NCBI GenBank assembly: GCA_028274465.1
Contig: CM051457.1
Location: 18,588,433-18,652,432, forward strand
Direction of reading: 5' to 3'
Length of the DNA: 64,000 nt
DNA from: Plantago ovata
Lineage: Eukaryota; Streptophyta; Magnoliopsida; Lamiales; Plantaginaceae
The notes beneath the pieces were generated by a model. The model was not told the origin of the DNA. It searched no databases and saw only the letters and a list, made by a program, of their open reading frames with translations. The translations under genes were made by a program, and so were the position numbers. Shown here piece after piece: positions 45,291-56,659 of this stretch (the first letter of the stretch is position 1; every line of letters starts with the position of its first letter).

Positions 45291-45751
45291 TGACATCAGA
45301 GCTTGCAGGCCCAGGTTTATGATAGGTTCTCCAACTAATGATAATTTCAATTGCCCTAAAGATGGTGTTTCTGACTTCACGTTTACAACCTACTCGTGAG
45401 GGGATCAGGGAATGTGTCAGAATATCGTAATTTACACAGATGTTGACGATTTGCAAGTTTTCCGACTTACAAACTACTCCTGTCACACTTTAATTTACCT
45501 TTGATTTTTTTCAATCAACGACTATTGAATTAAATTACAATTTACTTTAAAGTAATATTATAAAGTATTAAACGAAATTATATTATGTAAATTTATGGTA
45601 TATATTTTATTGATATGGTTTTATTAAAAATAATTTGTAGTTATGTTAAAATTGGTTGCAGGAAAGTTTAAATGAGGTCATTTAGATTGAACCATAAATT
45701 ACACATCTCACCTGCGTGTCGGCCAAGGTGGTATGTCATACTCACCTCATA

Positions 45752-45997
45752 CCCCCTCCGTGCCAGAACAGTTGCACCATTTTATCATTTTGGGCGCCCG
45801 TTAGAGTTGCACCATTTCATTTATTTGTCTTTTTGGACATGTTTATATTAACTTTATAACCCATCAATACATTTATGTGGTAACAAATTTCCAATAAAGT
45901 AAAAACAACTTTCACTAATGTACCTCAATATTTAACTATTCTCCTCATTTTATGTGCCTAAACTAAAATTGTACAACTGTTATTGGAACGGAGTGAG
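45752..45997. mobile_element. Stowaway MITE
   Basis: Flanked by TA; left CCCCCTCCGTGCCAGAACAG, inverted right CTCACTCCGTTCCAATAACAG, both followed by TTG(C/T)AC. About 246 bp. Confidence 0.75.
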
Positions 45998-46065
45998 TAT
46001 ATAATATAGACCGTAAATAATTAAAGATGGTCCATGAAATATATATTAATGTTCAAACTAGGTTT

Positions 46066-46067
<2 letters not shown>

Positions 46068-46109
<42 letters not shown>
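46068..46109. repeat. T homopolymer of 42 bases
   Basis: An uninterrupted run, either a LINE/SINE tail remnant or a collapsed homopolymer. Its true length may not be accurate in the assembly. Confidence 0.95.
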
Positions 46110-46112
<3 letters not shown>

Positions 46113-46201
46113 TTCCATTGAGCTTACTAATTTGCATTCACAGATGACATAACCATCGTACGTATCGTATGAGATACTGTAGTTCGGTAAATAACATCAA
46201 C

Positions 46202-47024
46202 AAGAAAATGATAATTTTTGTCCCAAAGTTTGAAGAGTTTGGCAAATACAGTATCATGATTGTTCCTACCGGCAAATTTAGTCCCGAATTTCATATGTTT
46301 GGCAAATTTCATCATTTTTTAATTTTTTTGACTTTGACCGACGATGTGGCGATGAAGTCAACCAGTCAACATCGCCACATTAGGTGACGACGTCATTATG
46401 ATATCATATTTATTTGAAAAACTAAAAAAAATTCCTGAAGAGATTTAACTTTTGTTTTCAAGAAATGAGAAAATTTATGGGAAAAAAAAACAAATGAAAA
46501 TTTAAAAAATAATTAAAATCATAAATCTTGAGTGTATTTTAATGTGTTTAAATACACCTCCATCTTGAAGTTTAAACTATGAAAATAATAATAATAATAA
46601 AAAATATTAATCACCAATAATAGAATAATAGAATGAAAATAATCCTTCCCCTTCGCACTTAAAATGAAAAAATGAAAGAGAATTTTCTTTAGTTTGTCTT
46701 TTTCTTTAAATTTTCTCTAAAAATAATATTTTTCCAGATATTTTTCCATATTTTTTTGTTTTTTTGTTTTTTAATTATGTTTTTAATTTTTTTCTTCTTT
46801 CTCAAAAAACTTAAATAAATATGATGCCATAATGACATAATCAACTGGTGTGGTGAAGTTGACTAGTTGACTTCGTTGCCACATCAGCAGTCAAAGTTAA
46901 TTTTTTTGAAAAAGGACCAAATTTACCAAACTTATAAAAGTTCGGTACTAAATTTTCCGGGTGGAACAAACATGAGACTGTATTTGCCACCCTAAACTTT
47001 AAAACTAAAATTGCCTTTCTCCCT
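46202..47024. mobile_element. Mutator-type MITE with long inverted repeats, 823 bp
   Basis: Arms of about 150 bp: left GATAATTTTTGTCCCAAAG, then TTTGGCAAATACAGT and ATGATTGTTCCTACCGG; right is the inverted relative (AAAGTTTAGGGTGGCAAATA). The 9-bp duplication AACATCAAC lies at both ends (46193-46201 and 47025-47033). No host-gene piece is recognised inside. Confidence 0.82.
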
Positions 47025-47348
47025 AACATCAACAGATTAACTAATATTTCTAATTAAGAGGGACATGATTTCTCATCATACATCTTTGGTGTTACAAAAG
47101 ATAAAACCATAAAAACATTCAAACTTCTTATTATATCTACATACTACTTCAAGTTACGTTGGAAGCAATATATGTGTGTAGAGAAAACTTGTGATTTTTA
47201 AATTGTTTATGTGATGCTATACCAAAATTTAAAAATCATAAATATTTATAAAATTTACTCATTTATATGTTTAAAGACAAAATATATGTTGACAAATTAA
47301 TAAGAGTTCGAGTAGGAGAATCGCGCTTAGCGCGGTAAGAATTATTAG

Positions 47349-48824
47349 TATGTTAACATAGAGTATCTAGTTAAAAACATACAATTCTTTTTTTTTTTTT
47401 ATAAACAAAAATTATACTTTATTAATATGATAATATAAATATCTTACTTAATAACATCTTTGTATTTTATAAAAATACATCGCGATATATTTTAAAATTG
47501 TATAGAGAGTACTATTATCATATTATGTTTATTGGGTATAAATTGGGAATTGATTTTAAGTATTGTTGACTTGTTTTGTAGTGTCACTTAACTACTTAAG
47601 CAACTGATTTGCTTGCTGGGATGGGTTTCTACCCAACCAATGCATAAGTCCAACTTTAAGATGAGAAAAAAGTCAAAAACAGTCGTACTTTCATCGAGAT
47701 ATTTAAAAAAATAATAATAATAATAATAATAATAAAAATAAAAATAAAATTTGTTTTTCTTTTCCTTTTGGAAAGAGAGTACCGAACAAGGGCCGGGGTT
47801 GTGTGTAAGCCCACCCAAGTACGTGGGAAGCCCAATGCTGCTTTTAACCCACATCACATCTCGGTCTCACACTTCCCACATTTCATCCCTAAATTAAACT
47901 CTAACTTATGGGGTGTTTGGTTATAAAACCGGTTGACGGTGAGGAAACCTCATATGTTATGGTGTGTTTTTGTCCAATCCAAACACAGCTTTGGCGTGTC
48001 TATGTCTGCGGAGAACTACTTGAATTTCCAAGTCTGTTATTCTGCATACCAGCAAATCAAGTCTTTGAATCCATACCCTCGAGGCGGCTAGAGTTCTACA
48101 TACAACAATACAATTAGTCTTTTTCTAAATTATTTTCCCGACGCACAAAAGTGGGGTGGGGGTGGTTAAATGGTGTTAAAGAGTCAAGCGGAACTGAGAA
48201 TTGTCAAGTTGAGCCTCGGTTCGCCTTGTTAAGAAAACGAGTAAAATGTAAAACTTGGCCTCAAACCATAATATTTGTATTCAAACTCAACTCGTTTGGC
48301 TCAAATGAGCTTGAGTCTTAATGAGTTAAGCTCGTGATTAAAATTTTAAAAAATGTGAACATATGAATTAAAATGTTAAGATTAAGGAATTTAATATTAC
48401 ACATTACAATTTAACATTCCAAATGATAAGATCAAGTTATTAAAGGCTAACAAAAGCAAATCTAAACAATTCAACCCAATAATCTAATCTAATGATAATA
48501 GACCTCAAAAAAGACAAAAATAACTTTATGATCATCATCATATATATATATATATATACAAAATTGATTGAGGGTAAAAAATAGCTTGAATTGGTAATGT
48601 TTGAAACAAGATATGCAAACAAATATAGCTTCAAATGTGGGCCATAGTACTATTGGGTATGTTGGTGTGTCGAGACTAACAAGTCAAGCTGAGTTAGGCT
48701 CGGCTCGTTAATGAAACGAGCATAAATTTATGGTCGAGCTCTGTAGCCACATAAATTGCATAAATTTGGCATTTTACTATAATAGAATATGTTTGTATTT
48801 AAAGATAATTACCAATGAGGTCTA
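47349..48824. other. Spacer with repeats, no supported gene
   Basis: Includes a TTA/ATT trinucleotide run (47708-47735). At 47908-48117 an open frame starts after GGGGTGTTTGGTTAT, a sequence common at hAT-type MITE ends. Repeated CTCGTTTGGCTC/AACGAG motifs fill 48180-48330 and 48660-48740. Nothing recognisable as a host gene. Confidence 0.35.
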
Positions 48825-48966
48825 GCTCAATTGGTTAGACTGAGGTGTCATGACACTAGAGGTCATAGGTTCAATTCTCGCAAAGTGCGAGATTATTTAT
48901 AGTTTATTACTAGCTTTGTAATGCTATTTGTGAAATTGTAATGGTTCGATTATTGAAAAAAAAAAT
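48825..48966 (+). mobile_element. tRNA-derived SINE, second family
   Basis: Begins like a tRNA: A-box region TAGCTCAATTGGTTAGA and B box GGTTCAATTC 45 bp on, then an unrelated body and an A run. Not a functional tRNA: the acceptor stem and anticodon arm do not close. Confidence 0.7.
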
Positions 48967-49412
48967 ATTTAAAGATAATTATCACAAAATATGTGATGAT
49001 AATTATACGATTAAGAGAATGTTCTTATCATATCCCTAAAGATATGATTTTAGCTTGATCTCTAAGTCACTTCTCTTATACATATGAGATGGTTATTAGA
49101 GACTAGAGTTAGATAGTTAGAGATGGAGTCACAAACGATTTAATCAAACTCCATACTACCAAATTGTAGGTCAGATCCAAATACGAAATAAATCATTTGA
49201 CCCTGACAATCCAGTTCATATCAATTAGATAGAGAAACCAAGAGATCCACGAAGATTGTAACTCACAAATTATGAACGAATTCATGTTCCATGTTTTCTT
49301 GCCATCTTTTCATGATTATTTGCAGGTTATGAAAATCCATGACTAACACAATGATTAAAGTAGAAGAAATCAAAAGTTGTTGGGGTTCATCCCCAAAAGT
49401 AGACCCCGTGCT
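48967..49412. other. Spacer, nothing found
   Basis: AT-rich, no gene or bounded element. Confidence 0.35.
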
Positions 49413-49821
49413 CAGGGCGAGGCCAATGTATGGCCAGTGGAGGCACTTGCCCCACTCAAAATTTATTTCACATTTTGACCCTTCTAATAATTTATTTTGA
49501 CCCCCCTAAATTTATGAAAGATAACAAAACAAAATACTCAAGTTCAGTGTCAATTATGGATTAGTCTAAAACAAACTAAACTTGCAATATTTTAGCATGT
49601 TAAGGTTGAAATTTCAATATATTATAGTGTAAAATCCATTTTTTTCATATACTTGTGTGAAAAAAATTAATAATCCCAATTTGAAATTGAGATAAAATGA
49701 TTTTATAATTATTTTTCTCCGCTTTTGTTGCCTAATTTTATAGTTTCAAAATTTTTAGCTAAAATTTTTCACCTCATAACAAATTTGCCCCCGCTGACTG
49801 ATCTTGCTGGACTCGCCCCTG
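49413..49821. mobile_element. hAT-type MITE, about 409 bp
   Basis: Ends CAGGGCGAGGCCAAT and inverted CAGGGGCGAGTCCAG. The flanks CCCGTGCT and CGTCGTGCT are only partly alike, so the target duplication has decayed. Confidence 0.6.
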
Positions 49822-50971
49822 CGTCGTGCTATTGTATTGATTTAGACGTTTTAGGCATCACCATGCATGTTCGGCCGAGTTTGTCTACTAAAGCGTTGCG
49901 CATACATGCATTTCCCTATTTGCCCTTCATTATGTTGTGCAACGAGCTTTGAGAGTTGTACGCTATGCTGTCATTAGGTTGTAAAAGAGTAGTCCTCTTT
50001 AATTATGTATAAAAAAAAGAAAAAGAAAGTAGTCCTCTTTAATTTCTTCTCTTCACCACTCAATCCAGTCTTTCATATATTCTGATTTTTGTAGAACATT
50101 TTATCTTTCTTGATAAATGTTTCAACCTTTGATTGGATTTGTTCCCTCTTACATGCTACCGACTACATACCGCCATACCCGATTAAACTACTTGTAAAGA
50201 CATTCCCACATACAGTAGTCGCCAATCAACACTCAATTGACAGTTCCTTAACCCGATTCACAGTTTCTTAACACGATTTGACATTACTAGCTAGTTGATC
50301 CAAAGTCAGCACGTATATTCCGATTTGGGGCAAATGAATTGTAGAACAGTACTAGAACTCTAGGAGTTACAATATTACATACAGGGGGCACACCTAAAGA
50401 TTAAAATAGCAGAACAATAATGATGGCAATAATTAAGAATGGAAGCGTTAATGGACTGAAAAGATTAGATGCGATGAAGTTGAACAGTAGAAATTATGTA
50501 TATGGGCAGATGGACAGGAGACATATTTAGTACCATAACATAAGTAGGATGGACCAGAATTTGGTACTAGTGATGAAATAGTCCACTTTATGTTGAATGG
50601 GTCATCGATCAAGAACGATCTCAATTGTACAACAAGATCGTTTGATAACGACCAAAATGGTCCATATTGCCTTCTTTTTTCTTTACCAACATAACACTGC
50701 ATATGCTAGCTGCACTATATATTATGCATATTTTGGACCACCAATCTATTATATGTATGTGAACTACTCCAACTTGAGTTGTGTGCTATACTACTCAATG
50801 CCATCCCTCTTGAGTGGGATTCTTACTCAGTACTTTGCTAATCCTGCCTCACTGTCGAGTACTTCTTTCATGGACATTAACATGGATGGAGCCATTGACA
50901 AGATCGGTCGGGAAAAGATTCGGGTACCCAATAAGTCGGGTTTCCTCCCCCAACTCAACCCTAACGTTAGT
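49822..50971. other. Spacer without a gene
   Basis: Open frames at 50597-51047 show no motif. Nothing bounded was found. Confidence 0.35.
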
Positions 50972-51120
50972 TGGTTTTTTTTTTTATGAAACGGATAAAA
51001 AACTTCATATAAACAATGAGTATAAGAAGTGCTCGGATACAATATAAACGTGCTTATAGTAATCGAACGGAGTTTGACATAACACCACTCTCAAACTCAC
51101 CTTTCCAGCTCACAAACTAA
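50972..51120 (-). mobile_element. Short LINE 3' tail
   Basis: T-run, GAAACGGATAAAAAACTTC, then ATGAGTATAAGAAGTGCTCGG, the family tail. Right limit approximate. Confidence 0.5.
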
Positions 51121-51185
51121 CAACTAGTACCTGGTGATGATACCATTTAAAATCTGTTCGGAATAGAGATGATATCCAATTTAAT

Positions 51186-51530
51186 TGTTTTTTTTTTAAT
51201 CGGCTAAAAATTTTCATTGAAAAACGAGCATAAGAAATGTCCGAGAATTACAACAATAAAACAATAAAAACAACGAAAGCGAAAAGATAAAAAATGTCAA
51301 AAGGAGACTAGTACCCTCCACCTAACTAAACCGAGAAACCGAGAGGGAGTAACAGGCCGCAAGTAAATCACCACTGGCAGCAACAAATCTTCCTAGCCAG
51401 TCTACTAGATCACCATAGATAGCACGTACATCAACCAAACAAAAGCCTCCCAAGGAGAAAACATTCCACTGGTCTCACAAACACAAGAGTTCAAGGAACA
51501 ATAAACCGGTACCGAATGCGAAGATGAAAT
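51186..51530 (-). mobile_element. LINE 3' tail
   Basis: T-run, AATCGGCTAAAAATTTTCATTG and AACGAGCATAAGAAATGTCCG. A second insertion of the same family 200 bp from the previous one. Confidence 0.55.
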
Positions 51531-51534
51531 ATGG

Positions 51535-52695
51535 AGCAAGTAGTTTAAAATAATTTCCCTATATTCCAACCCAACGATAGTTTTCTTATCGCGGTGGAAA
51601 TTATAGTTTATTCCTCACTCTATGTTTGAAATCCTCCACCCAAAGTCGAAATTGAGAGTACGACAAGTAGTTTAAAATAATTTTCCTATACTCCATTCCT
51701 TTTTCGAAAAGTGGATGCTAGCCTGATGTCAAACCTATCGAATGTAGGGCCAGTCTTCATCTTCTTTCACTTTCTAACGGTTCCTTACAGCGCACAAATT
51801 CGCGCGAATGGAAGAACCTGTGGGGAAATTGTCCTGTTTGAAACACGAGCTCTTTTCAGCATCTTCCAACGAATAGAATTATTATAGAACCGGAAAGTGA
51901 TTAGAAGAGAGATCCGGGAAAGCAGGACGAATGAAAGACAATAAAAGTAGGAGATAGAACTGGAAAATGCATCCTTTTTGGTTTTATTTTGAGCCTTTCC
52001 AATAGTGGAGGTCCCAAAATGCTTCTATCTCCATTCCAATTTCCAGCTGACGGTTTCCTTATCGTGGTGGAGATATAGTCTATTCCTTGACATAGCCACG
52101 AACACATGATCACAAAGAGACTAACACCAAGCTCAAACCAACTATATCACCATCCTCGAGAGAACCACCCACAACTTAGTGCTCTAGGGGTCACATTCCT
52201 CCACCCTATGTCAATAAATGAGAATTTGGCGAGTTAATTAGAGTAGGAACAGTCATTTGTCCATCAAACGCCAATGTCCATCCTTGTAACTACGGGATGG
52301 CTCAAATTGGTTTCTACCTAACTCTCCAAACTGCTGGTGGAGTTGCATGTTCGCATCAAATGCTTAACTTGGAGAAATTTAATGAAACCTGGCACTCTAA
52401 TATATAGCATGATATTGCTACCAAGTCACCAAATCTCACAGACCACATTCATATTCATATATAATTAATAAATAAATAACATATACATCGAAATACAAAC
52501 ACACCACTAAGGCATATTATAAAATAGCAATCATTTGGGGTTTGGTGAATCGATGAACTCGATCATTAACTATCGTTCATAAGAGTAATATGGTATAGCG
52601 TGCTATGAACTATACACTTCTAGAGCTTGTCATGTACTAGGCTCCGCCAGTATCTACTACGTACTAGACCAAATAGAATCCCATGGGGAGGAGAA
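51535..52695. other. Spacer with a partial local duplication
   Basis: AAGTAGTTTAAAATAATTT occurs at 51540 and 51665, and CTTATCG(C/T)GGTGGA at 51587 and 52060, suggesting old local duplication. No gene. Confidence 0.35.
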
Positions 52696-52699
52696 AAAT

Positions 52700-52925
52700 A
52701 GCATTTTTTGTCCCAAAGTTTCATTGATCTATATGTAATCTAATGGTTGTTCCTACTGCAATTTTAGTCTCGAAGTTTGATAATTTTGGTAAAATTAATT
52801 TTTTATTTTAAATTTTTTACTTTAACTGATGATGTGATGATATAGTGAACGAGTCAACATCGTTGCATCATCTGATGGCGTTGCCAATGTCGCCACATTA
52901 TCTTTCAAATCATTTCAAAGTTAGT
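52700..52925. mobile_element. Partial copy of the 46202-47024 MITE family
   Basis: Shares TTTTTTGTCCCAAAGTTT, GGTTGTTCCTAC and GAGTCAACATCG in the same order. Only the left arm is present. Confidence 0.6.
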
Positions 52926-52929
52926 TAAA

Positions 52930-54195
52930 AAAATAAAACTTTTGGCAGAAACGAGCATTGAGCGTTTGGAGCCCAAAAATTGCAATTCTCGTCTCTTTGC
53001 AGAGTGTGCACATGAGTTGGCATTTGCCAGTTGGAAGTCGGAGGATTCAGATTTGAGTGACAAGCTAGAGATGAATAAAAATCATGATCATTAATATCCT
53101 CCTAACTAATTAAGATATAGGCAACATGGACTAATTCCAGCTAGTTTCTGTTTAGCAATCTGATTCCGTCGGTTGTTTTTGTGTTTAAGTATTAGAAATT
53201 GTCAGGTTCCATCTTTTATTTGTCATCTTCGTACCATTCTTTTTTTTGTTAAGTAACCCAAAAGATATACACATATGATCATGGCGTGGGTTATAATTAC
53301 TGCTTACTGTATAATATATATCATGACAGACAGACGCATTAGCAGTTTAGCACAAATTTATTCACGTGGTCCATCCATAGTTTCATACCAAATCAGAATC
53401 CACCCTGTTTCTTTCGAACCCTTGACAAATTCACAAGTCTAATAAAAATTAGTAAAAAATATCTTAAAAGAAAAGGTTTTTCTTCAAACGTTGAATAAAT
53501 GAAAACAGAGATTATTCACTTAATTATATATCACCGTCCACTTATCCTTGAGGAAATATATATACAAACAAACGGCCAAATGGTGGTATTTTCACCGTCC
53601 ACGGTATAAAATAGAGGCATAATGTAAAAAGGCAAAATGTTGACATCAAGTTAAATTATACACCTTGAAGATAAGTACTTTTGTTAATCAGAGGCACATG
53701 CAAGTGATTCATTGGTCTGCACTAAACTCTAACCAAGCTCGAATACAGAGATTAATCACTTAATTATCATTTATTATAATAATAATCAATAAACTATTAG
53801 TAGTAATTTTCACCACTACAAGTCTAGATCTATAGATATAATATCAGGATAAAAGGTAAAATCACTTGGTCCAAACTGAAAGCATTGATACATGTTCTCG
53901 CATGTGTTCAACATTTTAGGCGGTTCGTAAACTTTTCCAATTGTATTGCAATATATAGTTTTATAAATGTTTATCAAAATTAATTATCGAATGATTTTTA
54001 AAAAATTTTAAAATGTTAATTTTAATTATAAACATTGGGTGTATGCTATATACACAAAAAACATGGAATGTTTGGTATATATATTATATACCAGTATTTT
54101 AGTTATGTGAAACTTTGAACTCTGATTTTTTCTTAAGCAGTGAAAAATTTAATCTTTGGACTTTGATTACTTTCTTTACAATCCCCCTCAAGTAA
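52930..54195. other. Spacer, no gene seen
   Basis: AT-rich sequence without an open frame of note or a bounded repeat. Confidence 0.35.
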
Positions 54196-54209
54196 AGGAT
54201 TGTCGAACC

Positions 54210-54430
54210 ACGAGAGTGGTCGAATGGTAAAGTTGTCAGAGTAGCACATGAGAAGTTGGGGGTTCGAACTTCAAAGAAGTCATAAGGTTGGTATAGACGT
54301 GTTGGAGCTATAAAATGATAAATGGGTAGGGGGCATAAGGTTGGTATAAACGTATTTGGAGTTATAAGGTGGTAAAAGAGTAGTGTAGAGTAGGAGTACG
54401 GTAGATAGCTATGTCGTTTTCAATAAAAAA
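54210..54430 (+). mobile_element. tRNA-derived SINE with clear target repeat
   Basis: Begins ACGAGAGTGGTCGAATGGTA (A-box-like), with the B box GGGGGTTCGAACTTC, then two related body pieces (CATAAGGTTGGTATAGACGT and CATAAGGTTGGTATAAACGT), and an A run. The 14-bp AGGATTGTC(G/A)AACC flanks both sides (54196-54209 and 54431-54444). The body is partly duplicated, so this copy is longer than its relatives. Confidence 0.82.
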
Positions 54431-54599
54431 AGGATTGTCAAACCCTCCTTAGAAGATCACAGAGCCTCCCCTTGAACGAGTATCTCTAATCCAACATTCT
54501 CCCACTACACTACACTGGATCCCACCTTATATATGTGACCAACATTGAGACGAGTACTCATTGACTTCAAGATTATGCTCCATATACCCATAAACCGTT

Positions 54600-55120
54600 T
54601 TCCATAAAGCTCATGAACTCCCGGTCATTCTCCAAGCTTTCCTCCAAGTTTGCTCCCATGATATTTTTTTATCTTGAGCCAATAAAAGAGAGAACTTCAC
54701 CCCTTGGATGCAAAGTCACAACCTCCAAAGATATGTCAAGCGTTTTCTTCCTTGCCTTCACACCTGTTGCAACTGCAATCATGATCATTTGTAAAGAACA
54801 CACTTCTTTTTCTAAGATTTACCTTGGAGGGGATTTTTTCTTGAATCAATTTCCAAATAAACATGCAAACATTAAGAGGAACCAATGGGTTTTGTTCTCG
54901 ATTATCCCCAAACGTTCTCATTCGAAGTAAATAATAGTATTTACACATATATAGCGATGCAGGGACATCGATTGGATTGTCTACAACCTCTTTAATTTGA
55001 ATTTGGAATTGGAAGTATAATTTATCAAATCTCTCTGGTTTCAAACTGCTAGACAAAATACGTAACCTTTGTACGTGGGCAAGACAAGAGGTATACAACA
55101 CTGAAATCCTAGCCTGATGG
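54600..55120 (-). mobile_element. LINE coding fragment (reverse-transcriptase zinc tail)
   Basis: The minus strand encodes VPLNVCMFIWKLIQEKIPSK, VNLRKRSVFFTNDHDC and CNRCEG, the C-terminal zinc-binding domain, then degenerates. The 3' tail is not seen, so it is an internal scrap. Confidence 0.7.
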
Positions 55121-56640
55121 TTTCATCGGCCGCTCCATGAACTGTTGTAATCTCACGGCTTATGTGTATATATCCTCATACGAAAAAGGAAGAGAGTCGT
55201 GTTCACCATAGATTAGAACATCGAGAGAAGAACAATAACAATAGATGTTTAGAACCACACATTAGACCGGGGGAAGTCATTTTTATTAATCCCATCAAGA
55301 AACGTTGTCCACGGTAACTAAAAGTTTTACAAGGAAAGAAACATTTAAACATAGTTTACCCGCCTTATTTCAAGAATCCGTTTGAAACCCTAAATATTTA
55401 AACAAGTAAACCTAACTACTTTCGAATACTTCCCACAATTAGACTTAGCCAGCAAATTAACCACTAGTAATAGCTATAAACATTTTCAACGTTTTTTGTT
55501 TACTTCCTAGACATTTTTTGAGTACAAAATACACTCATCATATAAGCTACCCAGATCCAAAGCGTAGATTTTAAACCACACACTGAGAGAGCTCATTGCC
55601 GGGAGCCAAGATATATATAGTTAGAATTTGATACGGAACAGTTTAGTCCTATGTGGTCCCTATGTAGATTAATTAGGGTTTTATTAGTATAAGGAGTCTT
55701 CTAATTGTGTTTAACATTTATATTATTATTCAGGCTTTTTGTCGGACTTATATCTTTATTGTTTAAACCATATTTCGTAATCGTATGTTTGAAATAGTGA
55801 ATTCTATCTGTCTTCATCGTTTTTATGTGTTAGATTCAATTATTATCTTTATATTTATACTTATGTAAAGTTTATCTAAGGCCAAAATTGTTGGTACATT
55901 TTATATATATATACACTAGAATCCTAAACTTCTTATCAAGGGATAACATACATACACTAGAATAACAAGGTTCATTAGCATGATTTAACTTTAAATAGAT
56001 TGGTGGTGTAGAACTTTTGTGTGGCAGTAATTTTGATTGCATGTTGGGAAGGGGGCCAACCCGTTGGTACTTTTTATTCATTAGTGGTCAACCATGACCT
56101 TTTCTTAGATAGTGTTTTATGTGTTTGGTTCTCTAAAACTTAAGCAGACAAATTGATTCAAGTAAAAAGCTTATTCTTAAGTAAACTAACCGTTGTGCTT
56201 GCCAAGCTCTTCAACGTTAAAGGGAATGGGCAAATTTTTATTTACTCTTAAATCTTTAGCGGTATGATTTGATTTTTGTGACTTGAACTTGGTATTGTAA
56301 ATTACTATACGGTTTAGGATAGAGCTGGTTTTGGATCATCTAATCTCATTTTTTATTTTTTTTAGCATTTCTAGTGTACTTTATCCAATTTCATTAATGA
56401 AATTTTAACCATTCCAAAAGCATCTCCTTTAATCACCAAAAGAATAGGAAAGTTAAAATATATATATTCGGAGGTGCAATAACACACACTCTAACAACTT
56501 TCCACTGCAAGTCCACCTGCAATCAACCATTGTTGATAAAAAATTAGGGTTTGGTACAAAATATGGTTGTTTTGATGTGAACATCTATCATAGTATTAAT
56601 TAATGAGAATCCGTACAAATTAACCTCAAACAACCTTATT
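55121..56640. other. Spacer upstream of MIR172
   Basis: AT-rich, no gene. It should hold distal regulatory DNA of MIR172. Confidence 0.35.
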
Positions 56641-56659
56641 TAGATGGTTAGATATATTC

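Larger units (their letters stand above)
44199..45415 (+). mobile_element. TRIM-like LTR relic, interrupted by a SINE and a LINE end
   Basis: Terminal-repeat pieces GATTGGCCTCCCAAAGCCAA and GATTGGCCCCCCAAAAGACG lie about 420 bp apart, and two internal starts (AAATCAGAGC, ACATCAGAGC) with CTCCAACTAATG(G/A)TAAT follow. The order suggests a tandem TRIM, related in layout to 39439-39878. It is non-coding, diverged and an old fossil. The SINE at 44285-44486 and LINE piece at 44719-45290 entered later. Confidence 0.5.

Noticed and set aside
48825-48900. A tRNA gene
   Set aside because: A- and B-box sequences are present, but stems do not pair, and it continues into a SINE body with an A tail.
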